Position numbers and translations under genes: made by a program. From an uncultured Robinsoniella sp. (GTDB taxonomy: Bacteria > Bacillota > Clostridia > Lachnospirales > Lachnospiraceae), in NCBI GenBank assembly GCA_900539655.1, contig UQCR01000058.1:1-42476 (forward strand): DNA of 42,476 bases, in the 5' to 3' direction. A model generated the notes under the pieces. That model was given only the letters and a program-made list of their open reading frames with translations, was not told the DNA's origin and ran no database searches. Each line of letters starts with the position of its first letter. Within the stretch, counting starts at the first letter, position 1. This document shows positions 7,830 to 16,416 of the stretch, piece by piece.

Positions 7830-9590
7830 CTAAACATTCTGCTGAAACTGGCTGTTATACAGTTCTGCATAAAACCCTTTATTCTGCAGAAGCTCTTCAT
7901 GATTTCCCTGTTCAATAATCGTTCCGTCCTTCATGACCAGTATAATATCCGCTTCTCTAATGGTAGATAAGCGGTGAGCCACGATAAAACTGGTTCTGCC
8001 CCGCATCATTTTCTCGAAAGCCTTCTGAATTTTGATCTCAGTCCTGGTATCAATCGAAGACGTTGCTTCATCCAGAATCAGCATCGGCGGCAGGCAGAGC
8101 ATTACCCTGGCAATGCAAAGCAGCTGTTTCTGACCCTGGGACAGGTTTCCGCCCGCTTCTGTTATAACAGTATCATAGCCTTCCGGCATTCTTTTAATAA
8201 AGCTGTGGGCATGAGCTGATTTTGCAGCCTCCTCTATCTCTTCTTTGGAGGCATCCGGTTTTCCATAGGCAATATTCTCTCCAATTGTACCGGATTTTAA
8301 CCAGGTTTCCTGCAGAACCATTCCATAATTCGTTCTCAGACTGTCCCTCGTTAAGGATTTCACCGGGTGTCCGCTTACGGTAATCTCTCCACTGTCTACA
8401 TCATAGAATCTCATTAACAGATTAATAATCGTTGTCTTCCCGCATCCGGTGGGTCCTACAATGGCGATTCTCTGCCCTGGTTTCACGCTAAGATTTAACC
8501 CTTCAATCAACGGCACCTCCGGATTATAAGAAAACCTTACATTCTTCAGTTCTACATTTCCATTTACCATTTCCGGTTTTAATACCAGTGCGTCCGGCTT
8601 ATCCGGCGTCTGAGGCTCTTCATCAATCAGCTCAAATACTCTGGTAGCAGAAGCCAGTGCATTCTGTAATTCCGTAACTACTCCTGATATTTCATTAAAG
8701 GGCTTTGTATACTGATTGGCATAGCTTAAGAAGCAAGAGAGCTGCCCCACGCTGATCACGCCCCGAATGGCGGAAACCGCGCCTACAATTCCAACTCCGG
8801 CATAAACCAAACCATTTACAAACCGGGTAGCCGGATTTGTAATAGATGAAAAGAAAATTGCCCGCAGGCTGCATTTCCTAAGATCCTCATTTATAGCCAT
8901 GAATTTCTCTTCCGCTTCCTCTTCATGGGAAAATGCTTTTACTATCTTCTGGTTGCCCACCATTTCTTCCACCAGAGATGTCATCTCTCCTCTGGTTTCC
9001 GACTGCAGCTTAAACATAGAGAATGTCCTTCTTGCAATAAAGCTTGCCACAAATAAAGACAGCGGCGTAATCACAACTACCACCAATGTTATCTTAAAAT
9101 TAACACTCAGCATAAATAAAAGCGTACCAAAAATCGTTATGACACCTGTAAACAGCTGTGAAAATCCCAGTAATAAGCCATCTGAAAACTGGTCCACATC
9201 AGTAATAACCTTACTGATCACTTCCCCATACTGGTTGCCGTCTATATAGCGAAGAGGTAAAATCTCCAGATGCTCAAACGCTTCTGTACGGATATCTTTT
9301 ACCACATGGTAAGTAATCTTATTGTTACACAGATTCATCAGCCACTGTGCCAGTGCTGTAATCCCCACTACAATCCCAAACTTTACCAGCAGGGGCATAA
9401 GAGCCGCGAAGTTAACCTGTTCCTTTCCAATAATAAGATCGATGCCCTGCCCGGTAATCACAGGTGCATACAGCGTCAGAACTACACTGATCACGGCAAA
9501 TATAAGGGACATAATAAGAAGATGTCCGTATGGCTTGATTAGCCTTAATATTCTTTTTTCTGTTTCCCTGTTATTTTTCTGCTTTTTCAT
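7830..9590 (-). CDS. ABC exporter half-transporter, catalytically competent partner
   Basis: 586 residues with the type IV (type I exporter) layout: transmembrane domain about 15-320 with six predicted helices, nucleotide-binding domain about 340-580. Walker A GPTGCGKTT is at 379-387, Walker B LILDE ends at the catalytic glutamate E508, and the switch histidine is H539 (VAHRLST). The ABC signature is LSQGQ (483-487) instead of the usual LSGGQ. That change, together with the altered Walker B of the upstream partner, matches heterodimeric exporters such as BmrCD and TM287/288, in which one ATP site is degenerate. The ATG overlaps the upstream stop by 4 nt, with GGAG before it. Substrate unknown; drug or lipid export is plausible. 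Confidence 0.92.
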   Translation of the reverse strand: MKKQKNNRETEKRILRLIKPYGHLLIMSLIFAVISVVLTLYAPVITGQGIDLIIGKEQVNFAALMPLLVKFGIVVGITALAQWLMNLCNNKITYHVVKDIRTEAFEHLEILPLRYIDGNQYGEVISKVITDVDQFSDGLLLGFSQLFTGVITIFGTLLFMLSVNFKITLVVVVITPLSLFVASFIARRTFSMFKLQSETRGEMTSLVEEMVGNQKIVKAFSHEEEAEEKFMAINEDLRKCSLRAIFFSSITNPATRFVNGLVYAGVGIVGAVSAIRGVISVGQLSCFLSYANQYTKPFNEISGVVTELQNALASATRVFELIDEEPQTPDKPDALVLKPEMVNGNVELKNVRFSYNPEVPLIEGLNLSVKPGQRIAIVGPTGCGKTTIINLLMRFYDVDSGEITVSGHPVKSLTRDSLRTNYGMVLQETWLKSGTIGENIAYGKPDASKEEIEEAAKSAHAHSFIKRMPEGYDTVITEAGGNLSQGQKQLLCIARVMLCLPPMLILDEATSSIDTRTEIKIQKAFEKMMRGRTSFIVAHRLSTIREADIILVMKDGTIIEQGNHEELLQNKGFYAELYNSQFQQNV

Positions 9591-11317
9591 GATCCACCCA
9601 GCTCCTTTTCTGAAAGCTGTGACAAACAGATTTCTTTATATACTTCACATGTTTCAAACAATTCCTTATGTGTACCGATTCCAGCCGCAGCACCATCATC
9701 CAATACAATGATCTGATCTGCATTACGAATAGTGGTAGCTCTCTGGGATACAATAAAAACGGTCATTCCTTTGGTTTTTTCGGCAATTGCCTTTCGCAGC
9801 CTGCTGTCCGTTGCAAAATCCAGCGCAGATGCACTGTCATCTAAAATCAGCACCTCCGGCTGCCCCACAAGCGCTCTGGCAATCGTGAGCCTCTGACGTT
9901 GGCCGCCTGAGAGGTTCTTGCCCCCCTGTAATATTATTGTATCTAATCCTTCGGGTTTGTCATCCACAAATTCCTTAGCCTGGGCGATTTCTAGCGCGTG
10001 GTATATTTCTTCATCCGTCGCATCTTTTTTACCCCATTTCATATTATCGCGAATGCTTCCTGCAAATAAAACGGCATTTTGAGGAACCACGCCTGCCTTC
10101 CTGCGAAGCTGCCCAAAGGGATAGTCCTTTACATTGACGCCATCCATCTTTACAGCCCCTTCCCTCACATCATAGAAGCGGGGAATCAGGTTAACCAGCG
10201 TACTTTTCCCTGCACCGGTACCTCCGATTATGCCGATGGTCTGTCCCGGTTGTACTGTGAATGACAGATTTGACAGAGAATCCTTATTCCCCTTATACGC
10301 AAAGCAAACATTGTCAAAAACAATTTTAGGAGCATCTTTTTTGGGATTTACAAGTGTATCTCCTTCTTTCATATCCGAGCTCTGCTCAAACACATCATTG
10401 ATTCTGATTGCAGATGCAGAAGCCTTTGTAAAGGATATAATGAGGCTTGCCAGGGCTACAAGTGCAAGCAGAATCTGTGACATGTAATTAATCAGTGCAA
10501 TCAGCTCTCCCTGGGTTATGATACCATTATAGACTGTTTTTCCGCCAAACCAGAGCACAATAATAATTGCCACGTTTACGACAACATAAGTGATTGGATT
10601 TAACAGGGCTGAAATCCTTCCTACCAGCAGCTGGATTCCCATAAGCTGGCTGCTTTCCCCGTCAAAGTCCCCTATTTCTTCTTTCTGCCTGGAAAATGCA
10701 CGAATCACTCTTGCTCCGGTGAGATTTTCACGGGTAATCAGCAGAACTTTATCCAGCTTGTTTTGCACTTTCTTATAAATAGGAATGCTGATCATCATGA
10801 TTCCATAGATTACAACAGACAGAACCGGCACCAGTACAACGAAAATCCATGCCAGTTTCACATTGATGGTAAATGCCATAATTACAGCTCCCAATACAAT
10901 AAAAGGGGATCTTAGAAACAGACGCAATACCAGGTTGACGCCTGCCTGTGCCTGATTGATATCACTGGTAATTCTGGTTACCAGGGTAGATGTACCAATG
11001 GTATCCAGTTCGGTATAGGACAGTCCGTTAATATGGCTAAATAAATCCTTTCGAAGTTCTGTTCCGAATCCGGTGGCAGCCTTTGCTGCAAAATACTGGG
11101 CGGTCAGGGAACAGGTCAGTCCGAGAACGCCAAAACTAATCAGAACCGCTCCCATTTTCAGTATGTATGGAAGGTCTGCATTTTTAATGCCAATGTCAAT
11201 AATTCTCGCCATAACCAGCGGTACCAGAAGTTCAAAACACGCTTCCAAAAGCTTAAACAGCGGTCCGATAATACTTTCCTTTTCATAACCTTTCAGATAT
11301 TTGATTAGTTTACGCAT
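9587..11317 (-). CDS. ABC exporter half-transporter, degenerate-site partner
   Basis: 576 residues, with an N-terminal six-helix exporter domain and a C-terminal ATPase domain. Walker A GGTGAGKST (365-373) and the signature LSGGQ (469-473) are canonical. The catalytic glutamate after Walker B is replaced by aspartate (D494 in VLILDDSASALD), and the switch histidine is glutamine (Q525 in VSQRATT). These are the substitutions found in the non-hydrolysing site of heterodimeric exporters, so it should pair with the downstream half-transporter. The frame opens at 11353, but the ATG at 11317 has GGAG seven bases upstream and begins at RKLIKYLKGY, the usual exporter N-terminus. First gene of an ABC-ABC-tetR operon, divergent from an AraC-type regulator. 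Confidence 0.92.
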   Translation of the reverse strand: MRKLIKYLKGYEKESIIGPLFKLLEACFELLVPLVMARIIDIGIKNADLPYILKMGAVLISFGVLGLTCSLTAQYFAAKAATGFGTELRKDLFSHINGLSYTELDTIGTSTLVTRITSDINQAQAGVNLVLRLFLRSPFIVLGAVIMAFTINVKLAWIFVVLVPVLSVVIYGIMMISIPIYKKVQNKLDKVLLITRENLTGARVIRAFSRQKEEIGDFDGESSQLMGIQLLVGRISALLNPITYVVVNVAIIIVLWFGGKTVYNGIITQGELIALINYMSQILLALVALASLIISFTKASASAIRINDVFEQSSDMKEGDTLVNPKKDAPKIVFDNVCFAYKGNKDSLSNLSFTVQPGQTIGIIGGTGAGKSTLVNLIPRFYDVREGAVKMDGVNVKDYPFGQLRRKAGVVPQNAVLFAGSIRDNMKWGKKDATDEEIYHALEIAQAKEFVDDKPEGLDTIILQGGKNLSGGQRQRLTIARALVGQPEVLILDDSASALDFATDSRLRKAIAEKTKGMTVFIVSQRATTIRNADQIIVLDDGAAAGIGTHKELFETCEVYKEICLSQLSEKELGGS

Positions 11318-11371
11318 GGGTGTACTCCATATCTCCTTCATTTTAAAAATCATAGTTACAAAGTCTATTCA

Positions 11372-11400
11372 ATTATACAACGTTTTCAGAAATCTGTATA
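11372..11400 (-). promoter_or_regulatory. Candidate promoter of the ABC exporter operon
   Basis: On the minus strand TATACA (11395-11400), a 17-nt spacer and a perfect TATAAT (11372-11377). The -35 is weak, leaving room for activation by the divergent AraC-type regulator. Confidence 0.5.
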
Positions 11401-11471
11401 GGTAGTTTCGGGTAACTGTTCATTTCGCCAAAAAATCATTTTGTTACTGACCAAACTTCAGAATTCTGTCA

Positions 11472-11500
11472 TTGACAGCCTGTTTGCAGACATTTATAAT
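11472..11500 (+). promoter_or_regulatory. Perfect consensus sigma-A promoter of the AraC-type gene
   Basis: TTGACA (11472-11477), exactly 17 nt, TATAAT (11495-11500): consensus at both hexamers and spacing. It lies 55 bases upstream of the ATG at 11556. Confidence 0.85.
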
Positions 11501-11555
11501 AAAATAGTAAATTATTTTACGTAAACCACACATTTAGAAAAATCAGGAGCGAACC

Positions 11556-12557
11556 ATGAATTTATCATCATTAGATGCTAATCTTCGTAATTTAACAAAA
11601 AAAGAACAAGAGTACCAACAGGGTATCCGAAGCCAGTTCTGGTCACATTTTCCAACGGAATTCCGGGATGGTAAGACTATTTATAAAATATTTATCAACC
11701 GCAGCCGTGAAAATGACATCTGTGCAATCCCCAACAGCCTTTTTGTGCGTAAACATTCCAGGTATCAGGCCTGTCCCCTGCATATCCACAAATGGGTAGA
11801 GATCAACTATATGTATTCCGGAACCTGCGCCCAGATCATAAACGAAGAAACACTTATCTTAAAAGAAAACCAGGTGATCTTCATTGACTCGGACACCCCT
11901 CACTCCGTAGGGAAAATCGGAGAAAACGATATTATGATCAGTCTTTTAATTGACAAAAATTATCTGAATATGAATTTTTTCAGCCGCCTTGCAAAAGGAA
12001 GCATTCTTTCTCAATTTTTCATTAACACCATTGTTGAAAATACCAGCGACATACACTATATTTTATTCCAATCCCAAAAGAGCCGCCGAATCCCAATATT
12101 TTTCCGTGAATTCTTATGCGAATGTTATGATCCTTCACTGAACTCCACGGATATGCTAAAAAGCCTTTTCAATCTGATCCTTTCCGAGCTGATCAATGTA
12201 TACGAAAATGATTTGGGCAAATGTGAACGCAAAGGCCTGAAGGGCACCATCATACCCATACTCCGATACATAGAAGGGAACTTCAGAACCTGCTCACTGG
12301 AATCTACTGCTGCGTTTTTCAATTTAAATGCCAACTACCTCACTACCCTGCTCAAACAAAATACCGGCTATTCCTATAAAGAACTGGTACAGATGCAGCG
12401 GTTTAAAAGTTCCGAAAAACTCCTGGCTAACACAAATACACCTGTAAGCGTTATTGCCAATCAGGTTGGATACGAAAATGTAAGCTTCTTCTATAAGAAA
12501 TTTAAGGAAGCCTACGGCTGTTCCCCCAAGGAATACAGAATGAATCACCGCAGATAG
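11556..12557 (+). CDS. AraC-family transcriptional regulator with cupin N-domain
   Basis: 333 residues. The N-terminal half contains a cupin-like sensing fold: CPLHIHKWVEINYMYSG at about 69-85, then a strand-rich segment ending FIDSDTPHSVGKIG. The C-terminal 100 residues form the two-helix-turn-helix AraC domain: FNLNANYLTTLLKQNTGYSY, then the typical VSVIANQVGYENVSFFYKKF and GCSPKEYR ending. CAGGAG is well placed before the ATG. It is transcribed divergently from the ABC exporter operon and is therefore its likely regulator, although nothing in the sequence shows the ligand. It ends 50 bp before a bidirectional terminator. Confidence 0.9.
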   Translation: MNLSSLDANLRNLTKKEQEYQQGIRSQFWSHFPTEFRDGKTIYKIFINRSRENDICAIPNSLFVRKHSRYQACPLHIHKWVEINYMYSGTCAQIINEETLILKENQVIFIDSDTPHSVGKIGENDIMISLLIDKNYLNMNFFSRLAKGSILSQFFINTIVENTSDIHYILFQSQKSRRIPIFFREFLCECYDPSLNSTDMLKSLFNLILSELINVYENDLGKCERKGLKGTIIPILRYIEGNFRTCSLESTAAFFNLNANYLTTLLKQNTGYSYKELVQMQRFKSSEKLLANTNTPVSVIANQVGYENVSFFYKKFKEAYGCSPKEYRMNHRR

Positions 12558-12600
12558 CGGGTTTTAGCAGCAAACGGAAACGTAGTGAATTGAATCTAAC

Positions 12601-12647
12601 AAAAAAGATAGGAACGGCAATCAAATCATCCGTTCCTATCTTTTTTT
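12601..12647. terminator. Bidirectional rho-independent terminator
   Basis: A perfect 11-bp stem GATAGGAACGG / CCGTTCCTATC (12607-12617, 12630-12640) with a 12-nt loop. It is flanked by six A on the left and seven T on the right, so it works both ways: for the AraC-type gene (plus) and the convergent trigger-factor-like gene (minus). Confidence 0.92.
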
Positions 12648-12674
12648 ATAAATCGCCTGTTGGCGGGTATTTTA

Positions 12675-14033
12675 TTATTCTGATTTAGCTGTTGTTTTTT
12701 CGCTTGCTTTTTCAGTCGATTTGTCAGTAGCCTTTTCCGTTCCTTTTTCGGATCCTGCTTCTGTCGCAGCTTCAGTTGTTCCTTCTTTATCTGATTCCTT
12801 CTCTGTTGCTTTTTCTGAAGACGCTTCGGTTACCCTTGCCTCTTCATTGGTTACTTTTGCATTATCCAGCAGGAATTCTACTACTTTATCCTGGGTCAGG
12901 CTTAATTCAATGATGTCTTTGCCATACTGTTTCAGGAATTCATCTTCGCTTTCAAAACCATAGTCTTTGCTGTATTTTGTAAGTCCTACTTTGTATTCTT
13001 CATCAGATATAGTGATTTTTTCTTTTTCAGCAATTGCTTTTAACAGCATTTCCTGAACTAATCCCTGTTTTACAGTTTCCTCTGCCTTTTTCATGAAATC
13101 ATCTTCGGACATCTGCATATTAGCCTGCAGGAATTCTTCTAAAGACTGGTCAGACTGTTTTGCGTAGGATTCATAGTATGTCTTCATGCTCTGTACATTC
13201 TGGTCTACTAATTCCTTAGGATAATCATTGATTTTGGAATTGCTGTAAACCTTTGAAATCAGGTCATTAATCTCAGCTGTTTTCTGGCTCTGTGCTTTTT
13301 GCTGCATCAGAGTTGCTTTTACCTGTTCCTTGTATTCGTCCACTGTCTTGGCATCTGAAATCTGTTTTACCAGTTCATCTGTTATTTCAGGCATTCTCTT
13401 GATAGAATTTACAGTTACGCTGAACACAACATCTTTACCCTGTAAATCTTCTTTTTGGTAAGTTTCCGGGAATTTCAGGTTCAAGTCCTTGCTTTCTCCT
13501 GATTTCACTCCGATTAACCCATCTTCAAATCCTTCGATAAAAGCTTTGGAACCAATGGTTAATTCATATCCTTTATCCGTTGCTCCATCAACTGCTTCTC
13601 CGTCTACTTTACCTTCAAAATCAATATTTACAATATCGCCATCCTGAACTGTTCCGTCTTTTAATTCTTCCATCTTGTTCTGCTGGGTGATAGTACTTTT
13701 GATCTGCTCATTGATTTCATCATCGGTTACTTCTTCTGTCTCCAGTGTAACTTCCAGTCCTTTGTATTCTCCCAGTGTCACATAATCCAGAGCTTCGTAT
13801 TTTGCACGCTCTGTCTGTTTCTGTGTCTCAGAAGTTGCTTCTGTTGCATTTTCAGAGGTTTTTTCCGTTCCGTCTGCTGTCTCAGATGCTTTTTCACTTC
13901 CGGCATCCGTTGCAGCGGATGATGCCTCTGTTGCAGCCTGTGTTGAGGTATCTGCTGTCTTGTTGTTACTCGAGCAGCCTGCTGCTAAAACACTCAGGCT
14001 CAATAATAATGCAACTACAATTTTTTTCTTCAT
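12675..14033 (-). CDS. Lipoprotein peptidyl-prolyl isomerase, trigger-factor-like
   Basis: 452 residues. A lipoprotein signal peptide ends LAAGC with the lipidated C20, followed by a disordered T/S/E/A-rich linker (about 21-75). The FKBP-type PPIase domain covers about 125-215 (VQDGDIVNIDFEGKVDGEAV, FIEGFEDGLIGVKSGE). A helical trigger-factor C-terminal domain follows at about 216-390, containing a KSxIND-like segment and QGLVQEMLLKAIAE. The ribosome-binding N-domain of cytosolic trigger factor is replaced by the lipoprotein leader, so it should act as an extracytoplasmic foldase/holdase. The last 60 residues or so are again E/A/T/K/S-rich (repeated TEKA/SEK units). It follows the deacetylase gene by 69 bp on the same strand. 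The other candidate is a PrsA-type foldase, but the domain type here is FKBP, not parvulin. Confidence 0.88.
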   Translation of the reverse strand: MKKKIVVALLLSLSVLAAGCSSNNKTADTSTQAATEASSAATDAGSEKASETADGTEKTSENATEATSETQKQTERAKYEALDYVTLGEYKGLEVTLETEEVTDDEINEQIKSTITQQNKMEELKDGTVQDGDIVNIDFEGKVDGEAVDGATDKGYELTIGSKAFIEGFEDGLIGVKSGESKDLNLKFPETYQKEDLQGKDVVFSVTVNSIKRMPEITDELVKQISDAKTVDEYKEQVKATLMQQKAQSQKTAEINDLISKVYSNSKINDYPKELVDQNVQSMKTYYESYAKQSDQSLEEFLQANMQMSEDDFMKKAEETVKQGLVQEMLLKAIAEKEKITISDEEYKVGLTKYSKDYGFESEDEFLKQYGKDIIELSLTQDKVVEFLLDNAKVTNEEARVTEASSEKATEKESDKEGTTEAATEAGSEKGTEKATDKSTEKASEKTTAKSE

Positions 14034-14102
14034 AAATAAATATCCTCTCTGATTTTACGCCGCTTACTTCCGGCTCTTTCATTTCTTTGCTAATATGAAC
14101 AA

Positions 14103-15560
14103 CTACATTTGCGGGACAGGTGTAGGTCTGGCCTTATCAAATACGGAGTTCGCATCAAATAAATCACTTACCAGTTCCGGATTATAATACATTCTGTATC
14201 CATCCAGGTTTCTTCTGCCCTGACGCATGAAGTTATCTCCAAACTGTACCCAGTACTGGGATGAATCCACATTACAGTAGATATCAAATCCAACACTCTT
14301 TAAATACTCGAATTTACCGTCTGTATTCTCAGATGTATATCCCTCTACCGGTCCGATATCCTGACCGAATGCAAAGATGATAATATTTGTAGGTCCTAAT
14401 ATCGGCTCTACATAATCCAGCCATTTTTGCGTATCTACTTTAAGTTTGTCCAGAGTAATCGTACCAACCGGCTGATGTCCCCAGGTATGGCTTGCAAATG
14501 TCCAGCCATTTGCCTTCATTGCTTCCGCTACCTTTGTTGCATCTGCCACATCCTGATCATAATTGAAATCCGGATGTTTGTCCAGCCAAACTTTCTGATC
14601 TGTATCTAAACTATCCGGCTCTCTGGTCTTGTACACGATATCAGTACGATATCCAAACACACCATTATATCCGGTCATTGCCAGTGTTCCTTTTGCTCCT
14701 CGATAGGAGAAATCAGGATGCTCTTTCACAAATTCGTCAATCAACGGCACCATGTCATCGTTGCCGATCGTCACCGAACCATCATCTTCCGTATAAGCTG
14801 TTTTCACTTCCCCGTTTTCATCCACAACCAGTTTATCCGCCATACCATAGCCTTCCTGGTAATGATAGTAGCTCACATCATCCTGTGAAAGGACAAATGG
14901 TTTTTTATCGGGTGGCAGCATAATCTTGCCTTTAACGAGATTTCCGTTTTCATCAAAAGTAGCCATATCGGAAAGCTTCACCATTACATAACCCTTTTCA
15001 TACATGGACTGTGTAATTTTGTTAAACTCTTCAATTGTTGTCATAACCTGATTGATTCCGCCTGATGTGTGATCCCCAGGTCCGAATGCACGCTTTGTAT
15101 CTTTCACTAGTGAATGATAAAAAATGTGGGTTACCTCTTCCAGGGGATATTCCACGCAGGTTGCCTTGGTCGCTTCGTATCCCGATACTTTTGACTGCAG
15201 TGCTGAGTCATTGGCATATCCTGCTGAATTTTTAAGTAAATCAATCGCTGCATCATAGTCATACATCGCTGCAAGCCTGTCCGCTTTTGCCACCAGGTCT
15301 TCCTCTGGTGCTTCCGTTACTTTCTGCGTCTCGGACTCTGTGGTTTGACTTGCTCCTGACTGGCTTTCCGTCTGTTTATTTCCCGAAGTTGAAGTTCCGT
15401 TCGTATTGTTCTTTTTACCAAGTACACCCTTTATTAAAAAGAAACACAGCGCCGCAATAATCAAAACTAATACTGCTATAACGATTTTCCCCATCAGCAC
15501 TTGTTTTTTGCGTTTTGCTTTTCTGGCTTCTGCCCGATTATCTTTTCCGTTCGTCTCCAT
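14103..15560 (-). CDS. Membrane-anchored polysaccharide deacetylase (NodB-like)
   Basis: 485 residues. A short basic cytosolic tail leads into a single transmembrane helix (about 25-47), then an S/T/Q/N-rich linker (about 50-90) and a small helical segment. The carbohydrate esterase 4-like region starts at about 140 (THIFYHSLV). The paired aspartates of motif 1 appear as SQDDVSYY (D227/D228), and the zinc-binding H-x3-H of motif 2 as SHTWGH (H358, H362), separated by an insertion longer than in standard NodB domains. Acting outside the cell, it probably removes acetyl groups from peptidoglycan or a wall polymer; the substrate is not shown. GGGAGG precedes the ATG. It heads a likely pair with the downstream lipoprotein PPIase. 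Confidence 0.82.
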   Translation of the reverse strand: METNGKDNRAEARKAKRKKQVLMGKIVIAVLVLIIAALCFFLIKGVLGKKNNTNGTSTSGNKQTESQSGASQTTESETQKVTEAPEEDLVAKADRLAAMYDYDAAIDLLKNSAGYANDSALQSKVSGYEATKATCVEYPLEEVTHIFYHSLVKDTKRAFGPGDHTSGGINQVMTTIEEFNKITQSMYEKGYVMVKLSDMATFDENGNLVKGKIMLPPDKKPFVLSQDDVSYYHYQEGYGMADKLVVDENGEVKTAYTEDDGSVTIGNDDMVPLIDEFVKEHPDFSYRGAKGTLAMTGYNGVFGYRTDIVYKTREPDSLDTDQKVWLDKHPDFNYDQDVADATKVAEAMKANGWTFASHTWGHQPVGTITLDKLKVDTQKWLDYVEPILGPTNIIIFAFGQDIGPVEGYTSENTDGKFEYLKSVGFDIYCNVDSSQYWVQFGDNFMRQGRRNLDGYRMYYNPELVSDLFDANSVFDKARPTPVPQM

Positions 15561-15628
15561 TCTCTTCCTCCCTCAATGTAATGTAAAATCCACCAGTCCT
15601 CATATTTTATGCGGACTGCATCTGTTAT

Positions 15629-15634
15629 ATTATA
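15629..15634 (-). promoter_or_regulatory. Candidate -10 element of the deacetylase gene
   Basis: A perfect TATAAT on the minus strand about 70 nt upstream of the ATG; no good -35 match at 17-18 nt (TAGATT). Confidence 0.4.
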
Positions 15635-15692
15635 GCATATTCCGCACCAAAATCTACCTCAAAATAGTTTTTTAAGAAAAAATAAAGAAATA

Positions 15693-15721
15693 TTGCACTT
15701 TTAAGGAAAGAATGGTAGAAT
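15693..15721 (+). promoter_or_regulatory. Candidate promoter of the 160-residue membrane protein gene
   Basis: TTGCAC (15693-15698), 17-nt spacer, TAGAAT (15716-15721), about 60 nt before the start codon. Confidence 0.6.
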
Positions 15722-15782
15722 GTAACAAGGTGTGAAAATCTATTTGATTCAACCGATTCTACTTTATTCAGGAGGGTAACCT

Positions 15783-16265
15783 ATGTCAACTTTTTTAACT
15801 GTTCTGCTGATTATTTTAGCAGTTCTGGTCGTATTATTGGGCGTCCTGTACTTCTTTGGGCGGAAAGCACAGAAAAAACAAGCCATTCAACAAGAACAGA
15901 TGGAGGCAGCCAAACAAACGGTATCCATGCTGATTATCGATAAAAAGCGGCTAAAAATAAAAGAGTCCGGCCTTCCGCAAATGGTTATTGACCAGACCCC
16001 GCGTCTTATGCGCGGATCCAAGCTTCCCATCGTAAAAGCGAAAGTCGGCCCTAAGATCATGACTCTTGTATGTGATGCTAAGATCTACGATTTGGTTCCA
16101 ATTAAAAAGGAAGTCAAAGCCGTAGTAAGCGGTATCTATATTACTGAAGTAAAAGGTGTCCGCGGTCCGTTGGAAGTTCCACAGAAAAAGCAAAACTGGT
16201 TCCAGAAAGCAAAAAGCAAAATTACAGGAAACAAAACCAAGGACAAAGATAATAAGAAAAAATAA
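15783..16265 (+). CDS. Conserved hypothetical N-terminally anchored protein
   Basis: 160 residues. An N-terminal transmembrane helix (about 4-26) is followed by a charged, Q/K-rich segment and a compact domain (about 45-135) containing VSMLIIDKKRLKIKESGLP and PRLMRGSKLPIVKAKVGP, then TLVCDAKIYDLVPIKKEVKA. The last 25 residues are strongly basic (K-rich). I do not recognise a characterised family; the domain looks beta-rich and the positive-inside pattern suggests it faces the cytosol. AGGAGG precedes the ATG. It is a monocistronic gene with its own promoter and terminator, divergent from the deacetylase gene. Confidence 0.75.
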   Translation: MSTFLTVLLIILAVLVVLLGVLYFFGRKAQKKQAIQQEQMEAAKQTVSMLIIDKKRLKIKESGLPQMVIDQTPRLMRGSKLPIVKAKVGPKIMTLVCDAKIYDLVPIKKEVKAVVSGIYITEVKGVRGPLEVPQKKQNWFQKAKSKITGNKTKDKDNKKK

Positions 16266-16277
16266 GCATCTACATAA

Positions 16278-16321
16278 AAAGAACCGGTCAGAATGTATTA
16301 TTTCATTCAGACCGGTTCTTT
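16278..16321. terminator. Terminator after the 160-residue protein gene
   Basis: 18-nt arms (16278-16295 and 16304-16321) with one mismatch and an 8-nt loop; the stem ends AAAGAAC / GTTCTTT, giving T-tracts on both strands. It starts 12 bp after the stop codon. Confidence 0.85.
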
Positions 16322-16373
16322 ATTCATTTCTGTCTCATCTCATATAAGATTAACCCCAGAAAAATATTTGAAA

Positions 16374-16407
16374 GAGCCTGTTGGATAAATTCCTTTCTGA
16401 CAGGCTC
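16374..16407 (-). terminator. Terminator of the murI-DUF1934 operon
   Basis: An 8-bp stem GAGCCTGT / ACAGGCTC followed, on the minus strand, by TTTCAAATATTTTT, 9 bp after the DUF1934 stop. Confidence 0.7.
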
Positions 16408-16416
16408 CGACATGTT

